Assembly: GCF_047496725.1 (NCBI RefSeq)
Contig: NC_132972.1
Location: 16,768,501-16,832,500 of the forward strand
From: Anoplolepis gracilipes
Lineage: Eukaryota; Arthropoda; Insecta; Hymenoptera; Formicidae
Length of the DNA: 64,000 bases
Direction of reading: 5' to 3'
Both the position numbers and the translations under genes were made by a program. How positions within the stretch are numbered: position 1 is the stretch's first letter; every line of letters begins with the position of its first letter. The notes beneath the pieces are model-generated. The model searched no databases, was not told the origin of the DNA, and saw only the letters and a list, made by a program, of their open reading frames with translations. This document shows, piece by piece, positions 36,501 to 48,400 of the stretch.

Positions 36501-38828
36501 ATGGCTAATTTCTCCAATAAGTGATTTGACAACTGAAAAAAAAAAAAAAAAAAAAAAAGAATAAATTAAGCAAAATACAAAAAAAATATGACTAAAGTAA
36601 ATAATCAACATAAATTCCTACATACCACTTGTAATCTGTTTTTTCCTTCCAAAGCTGGTTCATTTTTATCTAAGTTAAAGGTAAGATCAGAAATGAGATG
36701 TTCATCGCCTCGATGATTTGGTTTACGAGAGCATATGTGATACGTCAGTCTATCTGTCACTTCATACATACATTCAATTATGCGTTCGGACAAATCTATA
36801 TGTCCTGCCATCCTGAAGTAATGGACAATATTTACCCTTTAAGTATTTACAACGATATTATTTTATTCAATATTTAATTTTTTATTTACTTAGCAATATC
36901 GGCAGCTAATTGTCCATTTAGATCTATTACACTCGGATCTGCACCATTAGCTATTAAAAGTTCCACTTGGAGATTTTGTCCGGCCCGAGCTGCAACGTGT
37001 AAGGGTGTGGTTCCTTTTTCCTGTACATACGAACACGTACACACATGTATACATAGCATATATATATAGGGTGTCCGGTAATTCGTAAAAAATCTCTCGT
37101 GTACAAATAGAGCGGATCAAATTGAGCAAAAAAGCCCTTTACCATTTTGCAATTTTTGCAATAATTATTGAGAAATTAATTAAAAAAATATCGACTAATT
37201 CGCGCCAATATATTAGCGCTCTGCGAAAAGACAGCCCGTTGTCATATGGTTACTATGCGTGCGACTAGCAACCGCATGACAGCGGGTTGGCTTTTTTCGC
37301 CGTGCTAATATTCACACAAATTGGTCGATATTTTTTAATTAATTTTTCAATAATTAAAAAATATCGATTGCGAAAATCGCAAAATAATATAGAACTTTTT
37401 TGTTCAGTTTGATTTGCTCTACTTGTACCAGAGAGATTTTTTATGAATTACCGAACACCCTGTGTATAATTCAACAAAAATATTTCTATATATAATAATT
37501 CAATTATATGTTTAATAACATATACTTTAAAATATATACTTGTACAAATTATCTTAATAAATATTAAAATATATACCTTGTAAAAATAATTGGGATTAGC
37601 ACCCTGTGCCAATAGCCTCAATGAAGTTTCTAAATTGCTTGTACGAACACTACTATGTAACTGTCTATTGAGTTCCTCCTCAGTACAACATTCTTCCTTA
37701 CTTGGTCTTAATATAAATGCCAGATGTTGATGCTTTGCCTTAATAAAGTCTGCCTTTATAGGACTATAAGCAAGTAATATAACAAATATAAAAAACAATT
37801 TTGTGTAAAAAAAAGCATATAAAAAATACTTGATGTTTAAAAATATTTCTAGTATTTAGAATCAGTAATATATTTTTAAAAAATCATAATAACTAATCTT
37901 TATTTAAATCTGATCTTCCAAAACATCAACATATCTATAGGTGAAAGAATTTTGTTCTTTCTCTCTGCACACAAGATAAAATTTCTTATATAAATTACTA
38001 ACTGTAGGGGATCCTTAGCCTGAGGTTTTCTTCTACTAATTTTCAAACTGCTAGGGTCCAGCAAAGAATGTTCCCAAATACTATTAGCTCCATTGTCACT
38101 TAAAGTATGCACCATCTGAAATATTTCAAGTAACTTCAAACATGACAATATAAGCTGTGTTTGAAGAGATGCTCTATTCTTGTTCAACTTTCAGTAAGTA
38201 ACAAACATAGAATCATACTTTTAGTACAAATAACCATCTCTGAATTCATTCATAATGTGTATACATAAAAAAATCTAAAAGAATATTTCAGTAATTGCAC
38301 ACTAACATTCAATAAATATGTATTCCAAACACTTTTGTGCAGTGACTTAATATGCGACACATGACGCCCCAGACTACGATGAATCCCACAACAGTCGTCA
38401 CATAACAAAATAGCTCTATTTATTGATGCCCATCCTGGCTCTAAAACAATAATCATTTCCAATCTTATAAATTTTTCTCTCTTAAATAAATGAATAATTT
38501 GATGATTAATAAATATTTTAATTAAAATGCTCTATTAAGGAAATATATGTATATATGTTTATATTTTTGATTATACATTATACAAAAAATTATAATTAAA
38601 AATTATGAAAAATTATCATATATAAATTATATAAAATTGTAGTAAATAATTATATGAAAAATTAAAACACGTTTGACACAAAGATAATTGTCATGTCTTA
38701 TAGGTATCCTAAAATAAAAAAAAACTACAATATCTCAAAAGTCCGAAGGCATAAAAACAACGTTGCTCACCAAGTGTCCCACAGTCTGCACATACTTCGG
38801 CGCTCGCTTTGTGTTTCGGACGCGCCAT
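33544..38828 (-). CDS. Git: GIT ArfGAP (G-protein-coupled-receptor kinase-interacting protein)
   Basis: A scaffold that switches off Arf6 and links PIX/PAK to focal adhesions and synapses. Thirteen minus-strand exons keep phase throughout and give 665 residues: 38771-38828, 38307-38440, 38003-38115, 37577-37763, 36890-37020, 36626-36812, 36460-36532, 36010-36177, 35742-35908, 34615-34785, 34316-34495, 33824-34054, 33544-33741. The ArfGAP zinc finger is CADC-X16-CDDC, with the arginine finger in HRSLGRHVS. Three ankyrin repeats follow (SVRTSNLETSLRLL, GTTPLHVAARAGQNLQ, RMAGHIDLSERIIE). Then comes a Spa2-homology region with LSNHLLEKLAMDVYDEVDRR and NQGRQKLARFTPKEFATL. A coiled coil with LTLSESTVRDLREQIYTLQT and a focal-adhesion-targeting C-terminus ending AYDIAKATKLLVTQFQT complete it. 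Start and stop match the family ends, and no lesion was seen. Intron 4 carries a transposon and intron 11 a minisatellite. Confidence 0.96.
34085..34262. repeat. AT-only minisatellite in a GIT intron
   Basis: About seven tandem copies of a 23-bp unit of the form TTAATTATATAATTATATAA plus ATA. Each unit is itself palindromic. It lies in the intron between GIT exons 11 and 12. Confidence 0.92.
37068..37461. repeat. GGGTGTCCGGTAATTC element in a GIT intron
   Basis: A 394-bp inverted-repeat element with left end AGGGTGTCCGGTAATTCGTA and right end, reversed, AGGGTGTTCGGTAATTCATA. Inner arms around AATCTCTC-GTGTAC and GCGCGAATTAGTCGATATTT also pair. It sits in intron 4, outside all exons and splice sites, and has no coding capacity. 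Confidence 0.83.
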
Positions 38829-39400
38829 ACTTTTGTCCTCCCTTGATTAATAACACTTATTCGCGCATATATTATATCGGCATGATATGATCAACAAACG
38901 ATGACAATTGACGCGGTTGACGATGATTTGTATTGGGAATAAAAACATAAATTAAATTGTGTCATCATGCTCCTATTGCGAAGCACATCTGAGAAATCTA
39001 AAAAATCTGGCACGCGATAGTAACGCCCGATAGCGGTCGCATTTCGTATAAATATGCGAAGTTAGTTGAGAAAAAGATAGTTTATCGATTATTTATCGAC
39101 AAATGTTGATAAAATTTACCTCCTTAGCAACAATTATATTGTTAATTTGCATTATGACATTTAAATTACAATAGTTTATATAGTTTACATAAAAGTGTCA
39201 ATTTATGCGTAAAAACGTAATTATATTATCAATCGTCGGTAACATTGCAATAATTAATATATATACTACCGACGAGTACTAGAAGGCAGCGTCCCGTTTG
39301 GACACGGCACGATTGGACACGTAATATTGGATACCGCACGATTAAACATCAAGGTCGGTATTCAGAGGACGGTATTTATAGTTCGTTCTTATCATAGAGA
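38829..39400 (-). promoter_or_regulatory. GIT upstream region
   Basis: Unique sequence with a somewhat GC-richer part at 39000-39060 (CACGCGATAGTAACGCCC) and again near 39280-39350. No TATA box at a fitting distance was recognised. A truncated GGTCGGTATTCAGAGG transposon end lies at 39354. Confidence 0.4.
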
Positions 39401-39404
39401 TATT

Positions 39405-39548
39405 GGCCGGTATTCATAGCTCGATCTTATATTTAAGGTCGTCTTAAGATCCCGTTCAACCAATGAAGTAACTGCATAGCATCATTTTATTGGTTAAACG
39501 AGATCTTAAGATGATCTTAAATATAAGAACGGACTATGAATACCGACC
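39405..39548. repeat. GGTCGGTATTCATAG MITE, copy 2
   Basis: Ends GGCCGGTATTCATAGCTCG and TATGAATACCGACC; the interior matches 13912-14055. ATT directly flanks both sides, consistent with a 3-bp target duplication. Confidence 0.87.
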
Positions 39549-39589
39549 ATTATATATAGAGCACGGGAGTGCTATGCTAGCCCGTGAGT

Positions 39590-40239
39590 GTATGCGATAG
39601 CGAAATAGAAGGAGAACGCTATATATGGGCTCCAAAGAGTAAAAAGAAACAGGAGGGAATGTATCGATGGTGAGGGCTAACGGAAGCCGCCATCTTGAGT
39701 GTCCACTTTTTTGACGCTTATTAGTATCGTCTGCTGCTGTTGTCAGAGAGACATGCATGCGCGTATTATTTTGCACAATTAATAATTCTAAAAAAAATAG
39801 TGAAATAAAATTATGATTCATTGTCAGGCCTGTGGCATAACAACAGCGCGAAATTATGAGATAACATTTCATTAATTAATAATTGTTATCAATATAATAA
39901 CAAGAATTTAATGTTCTATTTAGATATACTATTTAAAAGACAATAAACAATGTGTTAAAATTTCAATATTATTAATATATATTATTTTATTTGTTGCATA
40001 TTAAAATTATATATTTCAATTTAATCTTATTGAGTTGATTTTATTAAAAATATTAAGTATATTCCATATTTATATTTAAAACTTTGTTCTTCCAGCATCT
40101 CCGAAAAGCTATTCAATTTTGACGCCCATAAGCAGCCATTTTAAGTGTCCACTTTTATGCTGGTATATATAGGTATTTCTGTCCGTTTAGCTCGAGCCAT
40201 ATGCTCCCTCCTATTTCTTTTTACTCTTTGGACTGTATA
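39590..40239 (-). repeat. Roughly 650-bp dispersed repeat, cut by a fold-back element
   Basis: From the AACAACAGCGCGAAATTATG block to the CTCGAGCCATATGCTCC block this matches 45665-46105 in reverse complement. The outer part (39620-39780, GGAGGGAATGTATCGATGG, AGTGTCCACTTTTTTGACGC) also matches 47640-47780 in reverse. The element at 40240 is inserted right after CTCTTTGGACTGTA. Confidence 0.78.
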
Positions 40240-41114
40240 CAGGGTGGACCATTTTAATCCATCCAGTCGAATATCTCGAAAACCAAGCTTGGAAAAGAAA
40301 AATGTTTCAGACAAAAGTTGTATGGTTTCGAGGGGGCCATAAGATGGTACCATTGGTTTGACCTTGAAAAGTCATTTGAAAGTCACGTGAAGGTCACTTC
40401 AATTTTTTTAAATGGAACACCCTATATATTTTTACATATTCTTGTAGCTCATCTCGAGAGCTTTCCAAAACACTTATGACAAAGTATTTTTCATTAAGTA
40501 TTTTTTGAGTTATAAGGCTTCAAAGTTGCAGTATTTTGACATAAAATACAAGATATCTCATAAAATATTCATTTTTTGATTATCTTATTCTAATACTTTT
40601 ATGCACACAATAACGAGACGAATCAATTGGCATAATTAAAACACATAATTATGTTAAAGTAAAAATCTGAATTTGCAACTAACACACATTTTTACTTTAA
40701 CATAATTATGTATTTTCTTTACACCAATCGATTCGTCTCGTTATTGTGTGCATAAAAGTATTAGAATAAGATAATCAAAAAATGAATATTTTATGAGATA
40801 TCTTGTATTTTATGTCAAAATACTGCAACTTTGAAGCCTTATAACTCAAAAAATACTTAATGAAAAATACTTTGTCATAAGTGTTTTGGAAAGCTGTCGA
40901 GATGAGCTACAAGAATATGTAAAAATATATAGGGTGTTCCATTTAAAAAACTTGAAGTGACCTTCACGTGACCTTCAAATGACTTTTCAAGGTCAAACCA
41001 ATGGTACCATCTTATGGCCTCCTCGAAACCATACAACTTTTGTCTGAAACATTTTTCTCTCCCGGGCTTGGTTTTCGAGATATTCGACTGGATGGATTAA
41101 AATGGTCCACCCTG
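40240..41114. repeat. CAGGGTGGACCATTTTAA fold-back element, copy 2
   Basis: An 875-bp copy of the element at 20997-21877, with perfect CAGGGTGGACCATTTTAATC ends, TA on both sides and arms meeting near 40680. It is so similar to the other copy, including identical internal phrases, that recent activity is likely. No transposase. Confidence 0.88.
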
Positions 41115-41122
41115 TATACTTA

Positions 41123-41251
41123 GGCCGGTATTCATTTAAGGTCGTCTTAAGAGCTCGTTCAACCAATAAAATGATGCTATGCGGCTACTTCATTGGTTGA
41201 ACGGGATCTTAAGATGGTCTTAAATATAAGATCGGACTATGAATACCGACC
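41123..41251. repeat. GGTCGGTATTCATAG MITE, copy 3
   Basis: Ends GGCCGGTATTCAT and ATGAATACCGACC. TTA flanks both sides (41120-41122 and 41252-41254), a 3-bp duplication. It is slightly shorter than the other copies, having lost part of the left arm. Confidence 0.87.
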
Positions 41252-41296
41252 TTAAAGTCACTAAACCGGGCGCGCGTTTAGCTATCGCAATGCTCA

Positions 41297-41436
41297 AGGC
41301 CACTTGCACCAAACTTCGATTAGCTTAATCGTTGATTAAACTATATCTTTGTCTTTTTCAGATAAGTTCAAGAGAAAGAGAGGAACATATAAGTTAATCG
41401 GTGATTAAAGTTAATCAACGTTAGTGCAAATGGCCC
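41297..41436. repeat. GGCCACTTGCACC inverted-repeat element
   Basis: A 140-bp element with left end AGGCCACTTGCACCAAACTT and right end, reversed, GGGCCATTTGCACTAACGTT. The centre TTAAACTATATCTTTGTCTT is shared with the element at 45435, so the two are related. Confidence 0.78.
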
Positions 41437-42102
41437 TCAGTGCTCAGTCCTCAATCCATTTTATATGTCTATAGCACAGACTAGAAGTCTGTGGTCTATG
41501 GTAACAACAGACCACAGACCGTTATGCTGTAGACCAGTTTGAAATCATCGGAGTCCGGAATAATTTAGAATCGCGAAGTGATTGCAATTGTTTTCATCTG
41601 CAGGATTTGTTTGGCATAATTTACATTGTTGCTTCAAATAGCAGTTAATAAAAGGACATATGAGAATGTGAAAAGACGAATAAAAAAAATATGGAGGAAA
41701 GCCAAGCTGTATAAAAAGAATTCAAATTGGAAAAATAATTACTTTTATACAACAGACAATTTCTTAATTAAAAGGATAAATCTTTTGTGTTTATACTCTT
41801 GAAGAAACAGAAATTAAATTACAAAACATTTATTCTATAGTAAGTATTGTATTACTAAAGACACAAAAGGCACAATTGTGCTTAGGAAAATAAATTGTAT
41901 GGATCATTTATAAAATTCACTTTTATAGTCATTTCTTTTATATTAATCTGGTTGAAAGAATCAATTTTATATAGATATTGTGAATGATATAATTATTACA
42001 CTTTGTTTTTTTTTTTAAGTACTTTGAAAAAGATTTTGTTTTTTGATATAATTTTTATTAAAACTTACATGAGTTTATATTTTTAGCACAATTTGTGTAA
42101 AA
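41437..42102 (+). promoter_or_regulatory. Upstream region of the 42103 gene
   Basis: Contains a small hairpin AGTCTGTGGTCTATGG/ACCACAGACCGTTA (41485-41525) related to the repeated AGACTTCTATA sequence. The rest is AT-rich and unique; the first exon may start upstream in an untranslated leader. Confidence 0.35.
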
Positions 42103-44491
42103 ATGTTTCGAATAAGAAGTACAGCATATCAATCTGATCATTCTACGTTGAATCAATCTAAGAGCACAGGTTAGTCAAAATTTTTCTTTTTTTGTGTGTA
42201 TTCTTATTGGTATAATAATTCAATTATCAAGTTTAGTTAATTGAAAAATAAATTATAAATATATAAAATCTATATATAATGCTATTAATTAATATATAAA
42301 TATACTCAAAAATTATATAGTCATATTATATTTCATAAATTTTTATTTTTTCTTTGTACTATTTAAAGAAAATTAATGTTTTTTTTTTTTTTTCAATTTT
42401 AGTACGAGAGATATCCAAACCTGTAAAAATTAAAGAACTATTTGGATCATGTAAGCAGTCCCAAAATGGCCAAACAAGTAATGACAGGTTTTTTATATAT
42501 ACCAAAAAATTTTTTAACAGTATATATATGTATATATATGTGTGTGTGTGTGTATATATATAGAAAGAGAGAGAGAGAGAATATATTGTGAATTGATATT
42601 TATATGAATTTTCTTTATTTTAATGTTTATATTATTAACAAATCAACATATTTTCAGATTCAGCTGTTAAAATTAGATTACCTGAAAGACTTACTCCTTA
42701 TTTGAAAAATATGTCAAATAAGAAAAAAAATGGTCAGTATAGCCAACTCATTTTCTAAATCTATAATGCTATTATTTCCTTATTGCTCATTCAAATAAGA
42801 TTGATCTGACACAATGACTGTATTCTGAAATTGCTCATTCCACATACATTTGTTTTCACAAATTTTATTAAAATTAGTATCAGGTGTTTTATAAATTTCT
42901 TTTGGAATATTACTGTTTTGTATCTTAAATATTAATACTTTTTTTTAATATTAATAATTTCCTCACTATTTGTATTGTCTTTACTATTAATATTGTTAGA
43001 TTTTTTTTTGTTTCTTTTATATATTATATATTTATTGTAGCAACTGCCATATTCTTTTTTTATATTTCCTTTATTTATTATATTTTTTTCTGTACAGAGA
43101 CAAACATACTTGGAAAATTATCTTGTAGTAAGAGAAATGTACGGCGAAATTTAAATTTCACGAAAATACCAGTTCCAGCGATTAAAATTGGGATGCCCGT
43201 AACAAGCAGAAATGATTTAAATGATAATTTAAAAGAAGAAAACTCACATTTGTCTACAAGAAAAAGTTGTTTACTGCCACCGAATACTGTAAAAGATTTG
43301 TATATTAAAAACAAATCCAAGCAAAGCAAGTCTATGTTACCTCAAACGTGCATCTCAGGATATTCTATGTGTGACAACAAGTATCTTAGAATATCTGAGG
43401 AAACAAAAAGTTGCCCATCTTCTGTGAGAGTTGCAAATGCGCGAATTAATTCTGCCATACACAAAAAAGTTAACAAAACAGTAATACAACGTATGTCGTC
43501 GCAAATGTTTACTGTGAACGATCAGTCCGGGATAGATATTTTACATTCAGATTGTACAGACTCGAAGAATGATGCAGTCAGAAAAATTCCTGATGATTCA
43601 CTTAATGTTAAGGAAAAGAAATGCTTGTCTACGACTACAAACAATTATAGACAAGACTTGCATCAATCTATACAAGATATTCATATAATAAATCAATCAT
43701 TGAATTTAAACCATAGCATTAACAAGAATGATGAATATGTTATTCGTAAGACAAACCTTACAGTTTTGGCATCTGAACTGAAACATAGTATTTGTAAATT
43801 AGAAAAAGATATATTGCCAAATTTAAGATTTATGTTTACTACTATTATGGATATATTATCTACAATAAATATAACAGATGAGGTAAGCGATAATACCACG
43901 ATTATGCAGCAAATGACTGAAAATTTAAACGATCATATAAAAATTAATAATATAAACACAAAATCGCTATGTATGATTAGTAATATTAATACTGAAGATA
44001 ATATTAATGTTCAGGAAAATCTTAATATTGAAGAAAGTATTAATCTTGAAAATAATATTCCAAAAGAAATTCATAAAACGCCTGATACTAATTTAATAAA
44101 ATTTGTAAAAATAAATGTCTGTGAAAAGAACAATTCCAAGATTCAGACATCATATCAGATGGATCTTACTTCTGATAGCAATAAAGAAAATGATAGTTTT
44201 GTGGATTTAGAAAATAAACTGGATATCACGAATATAAAATCTAATACAATGATTGTATCACTTAAAAAAAGCATTCCTGAGTCAAGTAAATACAAAAACA
44301 AGAAAGAAGAGACACCTTTAAAGGAATATATGGCTTTAAAGTCACGTATGAGTTGTTTGTTAACACCTAATATTAAACATTTTAATTGTTCACAATCAAA
44401 AAATGATGATTTATATTCTGAAAGTGGTGATGCAAAAGCTTGCTTGTCAGGTAAAGTACTTGCAGAGCTTTATAATTTGTATAAAGATTAG
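42103..44491 (+). CDS. Unrecognised 536-residue protein
   Basis: Four exons with GT-AG junctions and consistent phase: 42103-42169, 42403-42477, 42658-42732 and 43098-44491. I do not recognise the family. The protein is hydrophilic and rich in Asn, Ser, Lys and Ile. It has no signal peptide or membrane segment, and no zinc-finger or catalytic motif. The N-terminal 110 residues look the most constrained: SKPVKIKELFGSCKQSQ, AVKIRLPERLTPYLKNM and NLNFTKIPVPAIKIGMP. The middle is low-complexity Asn/Ile-rich (about residues 320-390). The last 60 residues contain a compact block, PLKEYMALKSRMSCLLTPN, and end LSGKVLAELYNLYKD. Basic patches and short conserved blocks in disordered sequence would suit a nuclear or chromosome-associated scaffold, but that is only a guess. 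Two short microsatellites, (TG)n and (AG)n, lie in intron 2. A possible polyadenylation signal is at 44981. Confidence 0.8.
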
Positions 44492-45430
44492 ATTTTGTAT
44501 ATATCAGTTGATTTTCTCTATTTTAAGATTATTTTCTAAAGACTGAAACTTTTCTTAATATTGAAATATTAATCTTGAAGAAGATAATACTTAAGTAATA
44601 TTTCAAAAGAAGTTTATAAAATGCCTGTTATATATTATTGCATGTGAAAAAGCAGTGCAAGAGAAGAATCTTATAATGCTGTGATGCGATTAATGTAGAT
44701 GTAGAATGACTTTTAAAAAAAACAATTGGCTTGAAATAGATAAATTTTAGAAAATAGAAAAAATCGACTGTATATATACTGTATGCCTTGTGCATATATG
44801 ACTCATGTATACTGTATACCTAATATTAATGTTTTGATAAGTTGCAATGTGGGATAAATAATCTATATTTAAAATAGAGTATTGTTTTGTACATATGTGA
44901 GCGTGCACACGCGTGTATGTGTGTTGTGTCATCTATAAAAAATTTTATAACTTATATGAGAGATGTATATGACTTTTTTAAATAAACATTATTGAGAATA
45001 AGGATATGAAATAATTACTGAGAAACATATTGAGCTAAAGAATTTTTATAAATTTTATATAAATAAATAATTTAAATTAAGGGTTGACAGGACCGAGAGG
45101 CAATTTTAGTACAGAGATATGGCATGAAGATGCTATTTGATCTCTCTTGAAGAAAGCAGTAGTGTAACAAGGCTAACGGGCGCTCACTTTTTGTAAATTT
45201 TATGTTTGCATATCTACATGCATATGTATGTCAAATATAGTTAAAATTGTGTAATTAAATATGTGCTAATGGATAATAACCACAGATTTCTATATATTAC
45301 TAGACTGCTAATTCCTTATATATAAGGCGGCTCTAATTTTATGTACAAGTGTATATGGTATCTCTTTTTGCGCATGCGCTATAATGGCGCGTGTTGCCTC
45401 AAAGAGTAAGGGCCTTAGCAGAATGGCTGA
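44492..45430. other. 3' flank of the 42103 gene
   Basis: AATAAA at 44981-44986, after a 490-base candidate 3' untranslated region, is the best polyadenylation signal. Beyond it lie part of the TTAAGGGTTGACAGGACC repeat (45079) and a CACAGATTTCTATA repeat (45282). No gene. Confidence 0.45.
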
Positions 45431-45434
45431 CTTA

Positions 45435-45534
45435 GGGCCAATTTCACCATCGCCGGTTAACTCTAACTACAGGTTAAACTATATCTTTGTCTTTTTCAGA
45501 TAAGTTTAAGAAAAAGAGATGGTGAAATTGGCCC
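45435..45534. repeat. GGGCCAATTTCACCAT MITE with TTA duplication
   Basis: A 100-bp element with ends GGGCCAATTTCACCATC and GATGGTGAAATTGGCCC. TTA flanks both sides (45432-45434 and 45535-45537). The centre AAACTATATCTTTGTC is shared with 41297-41436. Harbinger-like by its 3-bp TTA site. Confidence 0.85.
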
Positions 45535-45538
45535 TTAT

Positions 45539-45659
45539 ACTCTGCGTTTGAATTTCACTGCCAGTAAACTGTCAGTACTAAAAATCTATAGTTTACGTAA
45601 CATACACTATACATTTCTTAGTACTGGCAGTTACTGGCAGTGAAATTCGAACGCAGAGA
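45539..45659. repeat. CTCTGCGTTCGAATTTCACTG MITE
   Basis: A 121-bp fold-back with arms CTCTGCGTTTGAATTTCACT and (reversed) CTCTGCGTTCGAATTTCACT, both continuing GCCAGT. It almost touches the preceding MITE. The element at 47782-47879 is a relative. Confidence 0.83.
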
Positions 45660-45664
45660 ATGTC

Positions 45665-46105
45665 TTAAGCAAAGAGTAAAAAGAAACAGGAGGGAGCATA
45701 TGGCTCGATCTAAACTGACGGAAATGCTTATATATACCAGCATAAAAGTGGACACTCAAAATGGCTGCTTATGGGCGCCAAAATTGAATGGCTTTTTGGA
45801 GATGCTAGTAGAATAAAGTTTTAAATATAAATATGGAATATACTTAATATTTTTAATAAAATCAACTCAATAAGATTAAATTAAAATATATAATTTTAAT
45901 ATGTAACAAATAATATATATTAATAATATTGAAATTTTAACACATTGTTTACTGTCCTTTAAATAGTATATCTAAATAAAATATTAAATTCTTGTTATAT
46001 TGATCACAATTATTACCGATGAAATGTTATCCCATAATTTCGCGCTGTTGTTATGCCACAGACCTGACAATGCACCATAATTTTATTACACTATTTTTTT
46101 TAGAA
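45665..46105 (+). repeat. Roughly 440-bp dispersed repeat
   Basis: Reverse-complement match to 39780-40239 over its whole length, from AAGAGTAAAAAGAAACAGG to GCGCTGTTGTTATGCCACAG. Its first 180 bases also match 14641-14808. No coding capacity. Confidence 0.8.
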
Positions 46106-46712
46106 TTAAGGGTTGAGAGGACCCACGGTGAAGACCTCATGCGGAGACTTCGGAACTACAAATTCTTTTCGACGATATTTCGGCTATAAATTAAGAAAGA
46201 ATCATATTTAACAATGATATTCTTATTCAGGAGGATTTCTCGCAGCCCGCTAAAGAGCGATTTTTTGGAAAAAAGGCTTAGAATAAAATTTCATAAAATT
46301 GACATGAATAAGGTATACTGATCGTGAATGAAGTATATAGACCAGATGCACCGATTATAATTATTATAAATTTTTAAAAACCAAAATGCAAAATCCGGCT
46401 TTTTAGCGGGGTAATAAACTTTACAAGGAATGTAGCAAAAAAAGTTTTATAAAGAAATACAACTTCTTTGAGACAAAATATTACCGAATAGAATATTGTA
46501 TCTGTACCTAAAGTGCAAGTACAGCTAATTGTAAGAAATTAAGTTGGCAACACCGCTTGCTAAGGAGAGACGATGAAAGACAATAATGTCGTCTTCGTCT
46601 CTCTTAAAATGCAATGATGTTTGTACGTATACGGACATACACCAATACATTAAATAAGAATTCATTTCTCAATGTTGGTGACAGTGACGCAGGAATTTTC
46701 TCGTCGGTCCTG
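46106..46712 (+). repeat. GGGTC-ended element, copy 3
   Basis: Matches 28166-28770 in the same orientation, from TTAAGGGTTGAGAGGACCC to TTTTCTCGTCGGTCC. AATAAGAATTCATTTCTC is uninterrupted here. Both this copy and 28166 are flanked by the same GGCTAACTTTA-type composite repeat. Confidence 0.78.
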
Positions 46713-47620
46713 TCGAACTCCGTAAAGTTAGCCGGACCACTTTGATTTTTTTATAATTAAAATTAACTAATCGTTTGGAAATCGTGTGGAAATGATCAGA
46801 AATTTAATTAAAACGTTTGGAGAATTTTTATTTTTTTTATGGGAGAGGAGCAGAGCCCCGCTCCTAATCGTGCAATGTCTAATCGTGCAGTGTCCAATCG
46901 TGCTGTGTTCAATTGTTTTCAATTTTTGACGCAAAACGAGGATTGTAGTGTGATGAGATATATCTTTAAGTTTGATTTTCTAGAAAACTATCACTTGTAT
47001 GGTAAAAATGAATAGAACATAAAATGCATATTTCGGAGAGATCTACAACTTTTGTTTAAAACATTTTTCTAAATTTTCAGTATTTGATAAAATAAAACCA
47101 AAAGACGTCATTTTTTAACGATTTTTTATGATTTTCACCATGAAAATGAAATTGTCGGTAACTTTTACTATTATTTTCGTAATCAGCATCAAAATACGTA
47201 AATATACGTGATGACAGCAAAATCGGGGGTTTGAGCTTTTCGGAATTCCATCCGCTGTCTGCTTTCTGCTTTTCTGCCAAAGTGTGAATGAGCCTTAAAA
47301 GAATTTGGAATTTTACCGCACATGATTTTTTTCATGTTTCGGATAAACTATGGACCTCCAAACGTTGTGAAGAATTTATTCGTGAGCACCTAACGATTCT
47401 GCATCGAATAAACTCTTGTTTAACTCCATTGGACGAAAAATAAAAATGTTTGGCAAACTATACATCGAAATTTTAATTATTTAATTAAAAAAAAGCGATG
47501 AACCTCTAAACGTTTTAATTAGATTTCTGATCATCTCCATACGATTTCTAAACGATTAGTTAATTTTAATTATAAAAAAATCAAAGTGGTTCGACTAACT
47601 TTACGAAGCTGTCCTGTCGA
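46713..47620. repeat. Composite dispersed repeats, partial copies
   Basis: 46720-46850 is the reversed end of the composite family (GTTAGCCGGACCACTTTGAT). A GC hairpin follows at 46853-46875. 47310-47620 is a forward partial copy with TTTACCGCACATGATTTTTT and TCAAAGTGGTTCGACTAAC. The stretch 46880-47300 is unique; its short open frames have no recognisable similarity. Confidence 0.65.
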
Positions 47621-47639
47621 CTCTTAATAATTATACAAA

Positions 47640-47780
47640 ATAATACGCGCATGCATGTCTCTCTGACAACAGCAGCAGACGATGTTAATAAGCGGCAAAA
47701 AAGTAGACACTTAAGATGACGGCTTTCGTCAGTGATTTGGCTAGCCCCCCACTACCGATACATTCCCTCCCTTTGACTAT
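47640..47780 (+). repeat. Partial copy of the 39590 repeat
   Basis: ATAATACGCGCATGCATGTC, ACAACAGCAGCAGACGATGT and CCGATACATTCCCTCC match 39655-39775 in reverse complement. Confidence 0.7.
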
Positions 47781-47781
47781 G

Positions 47782-47879
47782 ATTGCGTTCCGATATTCAC
47801 TGCCAGTACTGAAAATCTATAGTGTACGTGACGTAAATTATAGATTTTCAGTACTGGCAGTTAATATCGGAACGCAGCC
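47782..47879. repeat. TGCGTTCCGATATTCACTGCC MITE
   Basis: A 98-bp fold-back with arms TTGCGTTCCGATATTCACTG and (reversed) CTGCGTTCCGATATTAACTG, both continuing CCAGTACTGAAAATCTATA. Related to 45539-45659. Confidence 0.83.
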
Positions 47880-47884
47880 TATAT

Positions 47885-48400
47885 TAGAAACCCTCTAATA
47901 AGAATCTCGCCATAAGGCAATCTGGGCAAAATTTTGCGAGAGAGAAAGATATATATTCACTATTCTTTTCTCTCTTACCTAACTAAACCCTAACCTCTTT
48001 TAACGCGCTGACCGCTGATGTTATAATGTTTGTGATAGTAGTTTATGTTTTCTCATTAGATACACAAATATTATATTTCTTAGGTTTTCATAATGCTTGT
48101 GATAACAGTTTGTTTTCTCATGAAAATAAAGCAATTTATTATTTCATGTTTTATGTGTTTATTTTTTTTATTTTTATTTTATTTCGTTAAATTTTTATGC
48201 AATTAATAAGGATTAAATTTAATTAAAGATTTTATTTAATTACTAAAAATTAAATATAAACAGTTTTTTATTATATATATTATTTTAATGTTTAATATAA
48301 AAAGATTATAATATTTAGTTCTAAAACGTTTATTTTTTATTTATGTTACTGAAATATAATGTTTATGCTAATAGTAAGATTAATATGATTCAAATATGAA
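47885..48400 (-). repeat. Roughly 490-bp dispersed repeat, copy 2
   Basis: Reverse complement of 14145-14640 with scattered differences. Together the two copies form a 34-kb-spaced inverted pair. Its border at 48400 runs into TCTCTAATACTTATATAG and two CTGTTTCTTTTTACTCTTTG repeat fragments (48505-48560). Confidence 0.8.
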
